The notes under the pieces: generated by a model | Told to the model about the DNA's origin: nothing | What the model saw: only the letters and a program-made list of their open reading frames with translations | Database searches by the model: none | NCBI RefSeq assembly: GCF_001514535.1 | Contig: NZ_BCNO01000001.1 | Span: 867,449-900,389, forward strand | DNA: 32,941 nt | Source of the DNA: Thermodesulfovibrio aggregans | GTDB taxonomy: Bacteria > Nitrospirota > Thermodesulfovibrionia > Thermodesulfovibrionales > Thermodesulfovibrionaceae | Direction: 5' to 3' | Part shown: piece after piece, positions 23,958-31,912 of the stretch | Numbering within the stretch: position 1 is the first letter of the stretch | Layout: each line of letters opens with the position of its first letter | Made by a program: the position numbers and the translations under genes

Positions 23958-23984
23958 TTAGCACTCTCCATGTTTAAGTGCTAA
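23958..23984. promoter_or_regulatory. CIRCE operator
   Basis: TTAGCACTC, a 9-nt spacer and AAGTGCTAA match the CIRCE consensus (TTAGCACTC-N9-GAGTGCTAA) with one mismatch. It lies immediately downstream of the hrcA promoter and overlaps the translation start region of hrcA. It is the HrcA binding site controlling hrcA-grpE-dnaK-dnaJ and, by read-through, probably znuABC. Confidence 0.95.
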
Positions 23985-23993
23985 CATTTAAAA

Positions 23994-24021
23994 ATTATCA
24001 TGAAACTCTTAAAAAAGTCAA
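23994..24021 (-). promoter_or_regulatory. hrcA operon promoter
   Basis: TTGACT (24016-24021) and GATAAT (23994-23999) on the minus strand have a 16-nt spacer. Transcription would start at about the edge of CIRCE, the usual arrangement. The promoter begins just past the speE stop. Confidence 0.75.
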
Positions 24022-24027
24022 ATACTT

Positions 24028-24864
24028 TTACCAGTCAAGCTGTTTATTTAAAAGTTTTTTATAAATATCGCGGGGCAGAAAACAACTTTTGTGTAACTCT
24101 TCTGTATAGAGCTTTGTAGAAACTTTCACAGGTTTTCTTATCTCACGGGGGTCTAAAGATTTTGAACCAACAGAAAAACTCCACCAGTTTCCTGCATAGG
24201 TAGCAATAGAGGCAGTATAAAGGTCAACAATAGGAAAAATAAGTTTCATAGAGTTTTGGACTTCGTATACGAGCTCTTTGTGAAAGATAAGGGACTCTGA
24301 TAGTGTTACAAACATTCCATTTTTTGTTAAAGCATCTCTTACTGATTTAAAAAACTCAACTGTAAAAAGACTTTTGGCAAAACCTATTATATCAGTAGAG
24401 TCAACAATTATGACATCAAGAGTTTCATTCATTTCTTTTATAAACTCTGCGCCATCCATACATCTGATCTCTACTCTTGGATCATCTATAGAGCAGGAAA
24501 CAGAGGGAAAGAATTTTTTTGATGTATTTATTACTTCTTCATCAATTTCTATGAAATAAAGTTTTTCTACACAGTCATGCTTAAGAACCTCTCTTACTGC
24601 ACCACCATCTCCACCTCCTATAACTGCAACTGTCTTTGCCTCTGGATGAGCATGCATAACAACATGTGTCAACATCTCGTGATATATGAACTCATCTCTT
24701 TCGGTAAGTTGAACGACACCATCAAGTACAAGAATTTTCCCAAAATAAGGATTTTCAAAAACCATTATTTCCTGGAACTTGCTTTTCCCTTTGTAAAGAA
24801 CCTTTTCCACATCATACACATACTGTATTGGAGCATAAGGGTCCTTCTCGAAAAATTTAATCAT
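24028..24864 (-). CDS. speE: spermidine synthase (polyamine aminopropyltransferase)
   Basis: A 278-aa enzyme that moves the aminopropyl group of decarboxylated S-adenosylmethionine to putrescine or a related diamine. Motifs are QYVYDVEKVLYKGKSKFQEI, LVLDGVVQLTERDEFIYHEM, the nucleotide site IGGGDGGAVREVLKH and the catalytic loop VDSTD. TAGGAGG precedes the ATG. It lies 9 nt downstream of the decarboxylase gene and is surely co-transcribed with it. The acceptor could also be cadaverine or agmatine, because the family is promiscuous in thermophiles. No S-adenosylmethionine decarboxylase gene lies in this window. Confidence 0.92.
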   Translation of the reverse strand: MIKFFEKDPYAPIQYVYDVEKVLYKGKSKFQEIMVFENPYFGKILVLDGVVQLTERDEFIYHEMLTHVVMHAHPEAKTVAVIGGGDGGAVREVLKHDCVEKLYFIEIDEEVINTSKKFFPSVSCSIDDPRVEIRCMDGAEFIKEMNETLDVIIVDSTDIIGFAKSLFTVEFFKSVRDALTKNGMFVTLSESLIFHKELVYEVQNSMKLIFPIVDLYTASIATYAGNWWSFSVGSKSLDPREIRKPVKVSTKLYTEELHKSCFLPRDIYKKLLNKQLDW

Positions 24865-24873
24865 GGTATCCTC

Positions 24874-25986
24874 CTAAATTAAAAATGTTTTTGGTATGGA
24901 AAATCCATTGAATTCTGAAGCATAGGATATTGTATATGCTCCAGCAGCAAGAATAAGTATAAGACTTCCCACATCTGGTTCAGGAAGCAAAACTTCCTTG
25001 TCTATGACATCAAAGCTATCACAGCTTGGACCTGCAATTGTCCAGTGCTTTTCCTCTCCTCTGCTTCCAACTATATACTGATATTTAATTCCTCCTATGC
25101 TTTCCATCAATCCATTAAAAACGCCAACATCTATATAAAGCCAATTCTCATTTCCCCTTTTAGCTTTACCAATAATTCTTGAGACAAAAACTCCTGCATC
25201 TCCAACAACCGCTCTTCCGGGTTCAATGAAAATGTCGGTATCAGGAAAATACTCTTCAAGAAGTGCATTAATCTTAGCTTCTATTGTCTCTATTGGAGGT
25301 ACTTTCTTTGTATATTCAATGGGATATCCGCCTCCAATATTAAGCATTTTTATCTCAATGCCTGCTTTTTTAGCAAGCTCTTTTACCTGTCTTGCTTTAT
25401 CTATTGCAGTGTGCCAGTTGTAAATATTGCTACATTGGGATCCTACATGAAAGGTTATACCTACAGGCTCAAGTCCTTTCTGTTTCGCATATATGAGTAA
25501 CTCTACAGCTTCTTCTATCTCAACTCCAAATTTTTTACTCAATGGCCATTCACTGCCTTCGTTTGGGACAGAAAGTCTTACATAAACTTTTTTATTCGGC
25601 GCATATCTTGCCATTTTTTCAACTTCTGCTTGAGAATCAAAGGCATAGTAGTCAATTCCATATTTTACTGCTTCTTTAAGAAACTTAAATGTCTTTATTG
25701 GATTGCTTGTTATTATTCTCTGAGGATTAACATTAAGTTGACTCAAAATTGCAAGCTCTCCTTCAGAAGCTATCTCAAAGCCTATGTTGAAGTTATTCAG
25801 ATATTTAATAACCTCTATGTCTGGATTGGCTTTTACTGCGTAGAAGACCTTTGAGTTTTTAATTCCTTTTCCAATTAGTGATATTTTCTCTTTTAAAGTT
25901 TCCCTATCAACAAGAAGATAAGGAGGTTCATCATCGTGAGAGGCTATCCAGTTTAATACTCTATCCATCAAATCCTGCTTTTCCAT
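24874..25986 (-). CDS. PLP-dependent ornithine/lysine decarboxylase (alanine-racemase fold)
   Basis: A 370-aa fold-III decarboxylase. Lys52 in FYAVKANPD should carry pyridoxal phosphate; GGGYP and EPGRAVVGDAG bind its phosphate; Cys322 in GPSCDSFD is the catalytic cysteine from the neighbouring subunit. The size and the GPSCDSFD form fit ornithine or lysine decarboxylases more than diaminopimelate decarboxylase. Placement directly before speE supports diamine supply for polyamine synthesis. The first ATG lacks a ribosome site. ATG at codon 7 (25968), behind CAGGA, is an alternative start. It is divergent from pheA across 48 bp. Confidence 0.87.
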   Translation of the reverse strand: MEKQDLMDRVLNWIASHDDEPPYLLVDRETLKEKISLIGKGIKNSKVFYAVKANPDIEVIKYLNNFNIGFEIASEGELAILSQLNVNPQRIITSNPIKTFKFLKEAVKYGIDYYAFDSQAEVEKMARYAPNKKVYVRLSVPNEGSEWPLSKKFGVEIEEAVELLIYAKQKGLEPVGITFHVGSQCSNIYNWHTAIDKARQVKELAKKAGIEIKMLNIGGGYPIEYTKKVPPIETIEAKINALLEEYFPDTDIFIEPGRAVVGDAGVFVSRIIGKAKRGNENWLYIDVGVFNGLMESIGGIKYQYIVGSRGEEKHWTIAGPSCDSFDVIDKEVLLPEPDVGSLILILAAGAYTISYASEFNGFSIPKTFLI

Positions 25987-26034
25987 GATTTTAAAATTTT
26001 ATCATATTCTGTATATTCTGTGATAGAATAAAAA
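25987..26034. promoter_or_regulatory. 48-bp divergent promoter region of the decarboxylase gene and pheA
   Basis: For pheA, a TAGAAT -10-like box at 26024-26029 ends only 5 nt before the ATG, and there is no Shine-Dalgarno, so the message may be leaderless. For the minus strand, TATGAT at 26001-26006 is a -10 candidate. Neither has a convincing -35. TATTCTG occurs twice in tandem (26006-26012 and 26014-26020 region). Confidence 0.4.
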
Positions 26035-27111
26035 ATGGTAGATGAAAAATTGAGGAAGTTAAGGGACACAATTGATAAAATTGATGTAGAAATTCTGAGA
26101 CTTTTAAATGAAAGAGCTAAAATTGCCATAGAAATAGCAGAAACCAAAAAGGCAAAAGGCCTTTCTTTTTATGATCCCGTTAGGGAAAAAAGTGTAATAG
26201 ATAAAATTATAAAACTAAATAAAGGTCCTTTCTCTGATGAGGTGATTAAAACTCTCTTTAGAGAGATTCTCTCAGCCACACTGGCACTTCAGGAATCACA
26301 AAAAATAGCCTATCTTGGTCCTGAAGGAACATTCACTCATCTTGCAGCGATAAAGTATTTTGGAAGCTTTGCACGGTTTGAACCAGGAGACAGCATTAAA
26401 AGCATATTTGAATCAGTTGAAAAGGGATTGTCAAAATTCGGCGTTGTTCCAATTGAAAACTCAAATGAGGGCACTGTTACATATACTCTTGATATGTTCA
26501 TGCAGTATGAAGTAAAAATATCAGGAGAGATAATAATCCCTATAACCCTTCACCTTCTTTCCCGTAGTGGGCAAAGAGAAAAAATAAAGAAAATTTACTC
26601 TCATCCTCATGCAAGAGCTCAATGCAGAGAGTGGCTAAACAAAAACATGCCTAATATTCCTGTTTATGATGTCGCATCAACAGCAGAGGCAGCAAGACAA
26701 GCCTGTATTGATGAAGAAATTGCAGCAATTGCAAGTGAGTTTGCCTCTCAGATTTATGGACTTAAGTTTGTTGCCAAACATATAGAAGACTATAAAAACA
26801 ACTATACAAGGTTTTTTGTTATCGGAAAAAGTTTTCCAGGTAAGACAGGCTCCGATAAAACCTCAATAATGTTTTCTCTTCAGGACAAGCCCGGTGCCCT
26901 TTACAATGCTTTAAAGCCCTTCAAAGATGCAAATATAAATCTTACAAAAATAGAGTCCCGTCCAGCAAAGATGCGTAAGTGGGAGTACATATTCTTTGTC
27001 GATTTTACAGGACATATAGAAGATGAAGAGGTAATAAAAACTCTTGAAAAAGTCAAAGATTACTGTATAGAGCTTGTTCATCTCGGCTCATATCCAATGT
27101 TTGAACATTGA
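26035..27111 (+). CDS. pheA: bifunctional chorismate mutase/prephenate dehydratase
   Basis: A 358-aa enzyme that converts chorismate to prephenate and then to phenylpyruvate. Residues 1-90 are an AroQ-type mutase (LRDTIDKIDVEILRLLNERA). Residues about 92-270 are the dehydratase (KIAYLGPEGTFTHLAA, PIENSNEGTV, and the catalytic Thr-Arg-Phe in YKNNYTRFFVIG). The ACT domain follows, with DKPGALYNAL and the phenylalanine-binding ESRP in LTKIESRPAK, so feedback inhibition is likely. The ATG has no ribosome site. The last codons and stop fall in a 7-bp repeat array (27101-27128). First gene of the aromatic operon. Confidence 0.95.
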   Translation: MVDEKLRKLRDTIDKIDVEILRLLNERAKIAIEIAETKKAKGLSFYDPVREKSVIDKIIKLNKGPFSDEVIKTLFREILSATLALQESQKIAYLGPEGTFTHLAAIKYFGSFARFEPGDSIKSIFESVEKGLSKFGVVPIENSNEGTVTYTLDMFMQYEVKISGEIIIPITLHLLSRSGQREKIKKIYSHPHARAQCREWLNKNMPNIPVYDVASTAEAARQACIDEEIAAIASEFASQIYGLKFVAKHIEDYKNNYTRFFVIGKSFPGKTGSDKTSIMFSLQDKPGALYNALKPFKDANINLTKIESRPAKMRKWEYIFFVDFTGHIEDEEVIKTLEKVKDYCIELVHLGSYPMFEH

Positions 27112-27128
27112 ACCTTGAACTTTGAATC
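27101..27128. repeat. heptamer tandem array TTGAAYN x4 (end of pheA)
   Basis: Four 7-bp units: TTGAACA, TTGAACC, TTGAACT and TTGAATC. The pheA stop codon lies inside the first two units. Same unit and same copy number as the array at 19233-19260. Confidence 0.8.
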
Positions 27129-27171
27129 GCCCATTAGGGCGGGTGAATTACCCGTAAGGGTGCGGAGGAGG
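27128..27171 (+). promoter_or_regulatory. hairpin-rich leader before hisC
   Basis: CGCCC-ATTA-GGGCG (27128-27141) is a 5-bp hairpin. GGGT/ACCC (about 27041+100 to 27153) and ACCC-GTAA-GGGT (27150-27161) are alternative, mutually exclusive pairings. The ribosome site GGAGGAGG (27164-27171) follows at once. This could be a translational control element or only a small GC-rich repeat. No known riboswitch was recognised. Confidence 0.4.
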
Positions 27172-27175
27172 CTTT

Positions 27176-28285
27176 ATGATTAAACCTTTGCCGTATGTGC
27201 AGAAAATTCAACCATACATTCCGGGAAAACCCATTAAAGAGGTCGAAAGAGAACTCGGGATAAAACAATGCATTAAACTTGCCTCCAATGAAAATCCTCT
27301 TGGTCCTTCACCAAAAGTAGTTGAAGCTATCAGAGAGTTTCTATCAAATCCTGTAGAGCTTGCAAGATATCCAGAGGGAAGTGGTTTCTACCTTAAAAAC
27401 GCTTTGTGTGAACTTTTTACTAAAAAAGGAGTAAAAATTACCCATGATGAGATTATTCTCGGAAATGGCTCAAATGAACTTATTGATATTGCAGTAAAAA
27501 CATACATAGGACCTGGCGATGAGGCAGTTATGGCAACACCCTCTTTTGTTGTTTATGCTATGAGTGTAACTGCACAGGGAGGTATTCCAAAAGAAATACC
27601 TCTTAAAGACTGGAGGCATGACCTTGATGCTATGCTTAATGAGATAACAGAAAGAACAAAAATTGTATTCATAGCCAATCCAAATAATCCAACAGGTACA
27701 ATGAACTATGCTGAAGAGTTTGATAGATTCATGAAAGCTCTTCCAGAAGACATACTTGTTGTTGTAGATGAAGCCTACTATGAATATGTTACAGAACCTG
27801 AATATCCTGACACTCTAAACTATTTTAAAGAAGGCAAAGATATAATGATTTTAAGAACCTTCTCAAAAGCCTACGGATTAGCATCTTTGAGAATTGGTTA
27901 TGGAATTGCAAAAAAAGAAATCATTACAGAGATGAATAGAATAAGGGAACCTTTCAATACAAACACCATAGCTCAGATTGCTGCTGAAGCTGCTTTGAAA
28001 GATGAAGAACATTTAAATAAAGTTCTGGCAATCAACGAAAAAGGCAAACAATATCTCTATTCTGAGCTTGATAAAATAAAAGAAATTCAGTATCTTCCCA
28101 CTCAAACAAACTTTATTTATATAATCCTGCCTGAAAGCATTTCATCTAAGGAAGTTTTTGACTATCTTCTCAGACAGGGAGTTATTGTTAGACCTGTGGG
28201 ACCTCATCAAATAAGAGTAACCATAGGTTTGCCAGAAGAAAATAAAGCTTTTATTGAAGCATTAAAAAAATTTTTAGGAGGTTGA
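27176..28285 (+). CDS. hisC: histidinol-phosphate/aromatic aminotransferase (HisC family)
   Basis: A 369-aa fold-I PLP aminotransferase. Motifs are KLASNENPLGPSPKVVEAI, LGNGSNELIDIA, FIANPNNPTGT, VVDEAYYEYV, and the PLP lysine in RTFSKAYGLASLRIGYG, with the tail arginine in IRVTIGLPEEN. The family makes histidinol phosphate but also transaminates phenylpyruvate, 4-hydroxyphenylpyruvate or prephenate. Its place between pheA and aroF/tyrA argues for an aromatic role, possibly with a dual histidine role. It has a strong ribosome site (GGAGGAGG) after a hairpin-rich gap. The stop is 3 nt before aroF. Confidence 0.88.
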   Translation: MIKPLPYVQKIQPYIPGKPIKEVERELGIKQCIKLASNENPLGPSPKVVEAIREFLSNPVELARYPEGSGFYLKNALCELFTKKGVKITHDEIILGNGSNELIDIAVKTYIGPGDEAVMATPSFVVYAMSVTAQGGIPKEIPLKDWRHDLDAMLNEITERTKIVFIANPNNPTGTMNYAEEFDRFMKALPEDILVVVDEAYYEYVTEPEYPDTLNYFKEGKDIMILRTFSKAYGLASLRIGYGIAKKEIITEMNRIREPFNTNTIAQIAAEAALKDEEHLNKVLAINEKGKQYLYSELDKIKEIQYLPTQTNFIYIILPESISSKEVFDYLLRQGVIVRPVGPHQIRVTIGLPEENKAFIEALKKFLGG

Positions 28286-28288
28286 AAT

Positions 28289-29314
28289 ATGGATATCATT
28301 GTATTAAGACCTGATGTAAGCGAAGAGCAGATTGAAAGAATTGTAAAAAAACTTGAAGCAAAGGGTCTAAAACCGCACGTCTCAAAGGGAACAGAGAGAA
28401 CAATAATTGGAGTAATTGGAGATACTTCAAAGGTAACAGAAGACGAGGAAAATGCTATAAGAGCAATACCAGGGGTTGAGGATGTTGTAAGAATTCTCAA
28501 GCCTTACAAACTGGCAAGCAGAGATTTCAAAAAGACTGACACAGTAATTCAAGTGGACGATTTACAGATTGGAGGTAAAAAGGTTCATGTTGCAGCTGGT
28601 CCCTGTGCTGTTGAGAACAGAGTTACACTGCTTGATATAGCTGAAAAAGTTAAGGCTTCTGGAGCTTCATTTTTAAGAGGTGGTGCATTTAAACCCCGCA
28701 CATCGCCCTATTCATTCCAGGGGCTTGGAATTGAAGGACTCAATTATCTCAAAGAAGCAAAAGAAAAAACAGGACTTCCAATAATAAGTGAGATAATGGA
28801 TCCAAGAGACATAGATGTAATGATTGATTATGTCGATATTCTTCAGATTGGTACAAGAAATATGCAGAATTTTAAACTTCTTATGGAAGTAGGTTCAGTT
28901 GACAAACCAGTGTTACTTAAAAGAGGAATGTCTGCAACAATAAAAGAACTTCTTATGGCTGCAGAGTATATTCTTTCAAGAGGAAATGAAAAAGTGATAC
29001 TCTGTGAGAGAGGAATCAGAACCTTTGAGACTGCTACAAGAAATACCCTTGACCTTAGCGCTGTTCCACTCCTTAAGTCACTCAGTCACTTACCAGTGGC
29101 AGTTGATCCAAGTCATGGGGTTGGAAAGCGCGACCTTGTTACACCAATGGCAGTTGCTGCAGTTGCAGCAGGTGCGGACATGCTATTGATTGAGGTTCAT
29201 ACAAATCCTGAAGAAGCTCTCTCTGATGGTGAGCAATCCCTTACCCCAGAGCAGTTTAAAGAGATGATGAAAAAAGTCAAGGCTGTAGCAGAAGCTGTTG
29301 GCAGGGAAGTTTAA
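28289..29314 (+). CDS. aroF: 3-deoxy-7-phosphoheptulonate (DAHP) synthase, Thermotoga type
   Basis: A 341-aa enzyme that condenses phosphoenolpyruvate and erythrose 4-phosphate, the first step of the shikimate pathway. Residues 1-70 form a ferredoxin-like regulatory domain ([20 protein letters not shown]), as in Thermotoga maritima DAHP synthase, where tyrosine or phenylalanine inhibit. The barrel follows, with [63 protein letters not shown] and [20 protein letters not shown] precedes the ATG. Its TAA shares one base with the tyrA ATG. Confidence 0.94.
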   Translation: MDIIVLRPDVSEEQIERIVKKLEAKGLKPHVSKGTERTIIGVIGDTSKVTEDEENAIRAIPGVEDVVRILKPYKLASRDFKKTDTVIQVDDLQIGGKKVHVAAGPCAVENRVTLLDIAEKVKASGASFLRGGAFKPRTSPYSFQGLGIEGLNYLKEAKEKTGLPIISEIMDPRDIDVMIDYVDILQIGTRNMQNFKLLMEVGSVDKPVLLKRGMSATIKELLMAAEYILSRGNEKVILCERGIRTFETATRNTLDLSAVPLLKSLSHLPVAVDPSHGVGKRDLVTPMAVAAVAAGADMLLIEVHTNPEEALSDGEQSLTPEQFKEMMKKVKAVAEAVGREV

Positions 29315-30165
29315 TGGAGGATGGATTTAATACCGTATCAATTATTGGAGTCGGATTAATCGGAGGCTCCTTAGCTTTAGCGTTAAAAGGAAGAAACTTA
29401 GTTAATAAAATCATCGGATTTGGAAGAAATAAGGAAAGACTAAAGAGAGCTTGTGAACTCGGCATAATAGATAGCTACACTGACTCACTTAAAGAGGTCT
29501 GTGAGGCAGAGCTTATTGTTATTGCAACACCTCTGGGAGTATTCGAGGAAATCACATCAGAAATGGCTCCTTATCTTAAAAAAGGCACAGTGGTTACAGA
29601 TGTAGGCAGTGTAAAGGAGGCAGTAGTCAATAAACTTGAGAAAATCATGCCACAGGGAGTTTACTTTGTTGGAACACATCCTATTGCTGGTTCGGACAGA
29701 GCAGGATTTGAGCATGCAAGAGAAGACCTTTTTGAGGGATCAAGAGTAATTATTACTCCTACAGAAAATACTAATAAATCGGCCGTTGAAAAAATAGCAA
29801 AACTATGGACTAAAACAGGTGCATCTGTTGAGTTCATGAGCCCAGCAGAACATGACAGAATTTATGCACTCGTAAGTCATCTTCCCCATTTAGTCTCATT
29901 TTGTCTTGTAAATACTGTTTCAGAGATGGATAAAAACTTCATAAAGTATTCAGGCTCTGGATTTAAAGACACAACAAGAATTGCCAGAAGCTCTTCAGAG
30001 GTCTGGGCGGATATTTTTATGATGAATGAGAAAAATATTTTGCATTGCCTTGAAATTTTTTTAAAAAAGATTGATGAGATAAAGAAGATGCTTTCTGAAA
30101 GAGAAATTGAAAAGATCAAAAAATTTATAGAAGAAGCAAATCAGTTGAGGCAAAAAATCGATTGA
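29314..30165 (+). CDS. tyrA: prephenate dehydrogenase
   Basis: A 283-aa NAD(P)-dependent enzyme of the tyrosine branch. The N-terminal Rossmann motif is IIGVGLIGGSLALAL. VTDVGSVKEAV and THPIAGSDRAGFEHA, with the catalytic His, identify TyrA, and SHLPHLVSF marks the helical dimer domain. There is no C-terminal ACT domain, so end-product control probably rests on PheA and AroF. Prephenate versus arogenate preference cannot be told. Translation is coupled to aroF by a 1-nt overlap. No terminator is visible after it. Confidence 0.92.
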   Translation: MEDGFNTVSIIGVGLIGGSLALALKGRNLVNKIIGFGRNKERLKRACELGIIDSYTDSLKEVCEAELIVIATPLGVFEEITSEMAPYLKKGTVVTDVGSVKEAVVNKLEKIMPQGVYFVGTHPIAGSDRAGFEHAREDLFEGSRVIITPTENTNKSAVEKIAKLWTKTGASVEFMSPAEHDRIYALVSHLPHLVSFCLVNTVSEMDKNFIKYSGSGFKDTTRIARSSSEVWADIFMMNEKNILHCLEIFLKKIDEIKKMLSEREIEKIKKFIEEANQLRQKID

Positions 30166-30215
30166 AAATAAAGTTACAACTGCCATATTATCAAGACTTT
30201 TTGTTAGTTTAGTGA

Positions 30216-31601
30216 TTGTGTGAAATAAGTATATCAGGATTAAACTACGTGTTTGAGGGAAGAGTTAAAAAAATTAATGATCGTGAAGATAAAAAGGATG
30301 GAAAATTTGTTCTTTACTGCATGGAAGTTTCTCAGAGAGAAGACTTCAATCATAGCTTAGAGTTTGCCATAGAAAAAGCCAATTCCCTAAGCAAGCCAGT
30401 CATAGTTGCCTTTTTCATAACTGATAAGTATAGATACTCAAATCAGAGATATTACAGATTTATGCTTGAGGGAATACTAAAAACAAAAGAGAAAGTAGAA
30501 AAAAGAGGAATAAAATTTATAATAAGAAAACAGAGTTTCATAGAAGGATGCCTGGATATTGGTAAAAACTCAGCCTGTATAGTTTTAGATAGAAACTATC
30601 TTAAAACTCAGAGAAACTGGCGAATAGAAGTGGCAAAAAAGTCAGATGTGGCAGTTTATGAAGTCGAAAGTGATGTTTTAGTGCCAATTGAGACTATAGC
30701 CACTCAACAGATTCCTTATGCTTATATCTACAGAAAAAAAATATATGAAATTTTAGAAAATTTTTTAAAACCTCTCGATAAAATTGAACCAAAGATTAAT
30801 TCCCTCGATCTCGATATTGAAGGGCTACAGTTAGATAATTTGGAAGAAATCCTAAACATGTTAAATATAGATAAAACAGTTTCAACTGTAGAAAAGTACT
30901 TTGTAGGTGGCAGTGATGAGGCTGAAAAGAGGTTGAAAATATTTATAGAAAGAAAACTACCCAAATACAGAGAGTTTAGATCTGATCCCACAAAAGATTA
31001 CACCTCAAACTTAAGCCCCTATCTGCATTTCGGACAGATATCTCCATTGAAAATAGCCTTAGAAGTTTTAAGGTTTTATGACAGAGAAGATGAAAATGTA
31101 AAATCATTTTTTGATGAACTGATAATTTGGAGAGAGCTTGCAAGAAATTTCTGCTGGTATAATCCTTTTTATAATCAATATGAGGGAATACCAGATTGGG
31201 CAAAAAAGACTTTACAGGAACACAAAAGAGATTATAGGGAGTATGAATACAATTTAGAAGACTTTGAGCAAGCAAAAACTCACGATCCTTACTGGAATGC
31301 AGCACAGAAGGAACTTCTTAAGACAGGGAAAATACATAACTACATGAGAATGTACTGGTGCAAAAAGATAATAGAGTGGACATCTGAGCCGAAAAACGCT
31401 TTTGATATTGCCTGCTATCTCAATGATAAGTATGGTTTAGACGGTAGAGATCCAAATGGATATCTTGGAATATCCTGGTGTTTCGGTAACTTTGATAGAC
31501 CCATGCAAGAAAGAAAAATTTTTGGCAAAATTCGTTATATGAGCGATAAAGGATTGGAGAGAAAGTTTAGTATCGCCGATTATGTAAAAAAATACCTTTA
31601 A
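30216..31601 (+). CDS. phrB: class II deoxyribodipyrimidine photolyase
   Basis: A flavoprotein that repairs UV-induced pyrimidine dimers in DNA using light. Class II traits include KPVIVAFFITDKY in the N-terminal antenna domain, FGQISPLKIALEV, DELIIWRELARNFCWYNP, THDPYWNAAQKELLKTGKIH, MRMYWCKKIIEW, and near the end YGLDGRDPNGYLG and ERKIFGKIRYM. It is about 461 aa if it starts at the TTG at 30216, which has no ribosome site. A GTG at 30249 with AGGA 9 nt upstream is an equally good start and loses only 11 residues. It lies 50 nt after tyrA, with no promoter obvious, and converges on the rubredoxin gene. Confidence 0.9.
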   Translation: MCEISISGLNYVFEGRVKKINDREDKKDGKFVLYCMEVSQREDFNHSLEFAIEKANSLSKPVIVAFFITDKYRYSNQRYYRFMLEGILKTKEKVEKRGIKFIIRKQSFIEGCLDIGKNSACIVLDRNYLKTQRNWRIEVAKKSDVAVYEVESDVLVPIETIATQQIPYAYIYRKKIYEILENFLKPLDKIEPKINSLDLDIEGLQLDNLEEILNMLNIDKTVSTVEKYFVGGSDEAEKRLKIFIERKLPKYREFRSDPTKDYTSNLSPYLHFGQISPLKIALEVLRFYDREDENVKSFFDELIIWRELARNFCWYNPFYNQYEGIPDWAKKTLQEHKRDYREYEYNLEDFEQAKTHDPYWNAAQKELLKTGKIHNYMRMYWCKKIIEWTSEPKNAFDIACYLNDKYGLDGRDPNGYLGISWCFGNFDRPMQERKIFGKIRYMSDKGLERKFSIADYVKKYL

Positions 31602-31607
31602 GAATTC

Positions 31608-31793
31608 TTAATAACCAAGCATTGGATTAAATATTTTTTTATTTGCTCCACAGAGAGGACAAACCCAGTCTTCAGGCAAATCTTCAAAGGGAACTCCAGG
31701 CGGGATTTTCCCCTTTTTGTCTCCTTTTTGAGTATCATAAATATATCCACATCTTCCACAGACATAAGGAATCATCTTCTTGTCATTGTCCAT
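31608..31793 (-). CDS. rubredoxin
   Basis: A 61-aa one-iron electron carrier. The four iron ligands are Cys12/Cys15 in [11 protein letters not shown] and Cys45/Cys48 in DWVCPLCGA, and the [13 protein letters not shown] loop is conserved. I chose ATG at 31793 because AGGAGAAG lies just upstream. The frame stays open to 31838 but the added residues are basic and unlike rubredoxins. It is divergent from the peroxiredoxin gene and may feed electrons to peroxide or superoxide reduction, a common use in anaerobes. Its stop lies 6 nt from that of the photolyase. Confidence 0.95.
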   Translation of the reverse strand: MDNDKKMIPYVCGRCGYIYDTQKGDKKGKIPPGVPFEDLPEDWVCPLCGANKKIFNPMLGY

Positions 31794-31854
31794 CTTTTCT
31801 TCTCCTCTTTTGTATTTTTTAAATAATAACATTAGCATCTTATAAAATTCAATA

Positions 31855-31891
31855 TTGACTTTTAATTAATTTTATATTATAATTTTTATAA
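31855..31891 (+). promoter_or_regulatory. peroxiredoxin promoter with PerR-like box
   Basis: TTGACT (31855-31860), a 17-nt spacer and TATAAT (31878-31883) make a near-perfect promoter. TTATAATTTTTATAA (31877-31891) overlaps the -10 and differs from the PerR consensus TTATAATnATTATAA at one position. The region is very AT-rich, so a chance match is possible. Confidence 0.6.
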
Positions 31892-31912
31892 AATATAATT
31901 GGAGGTGGAGAA

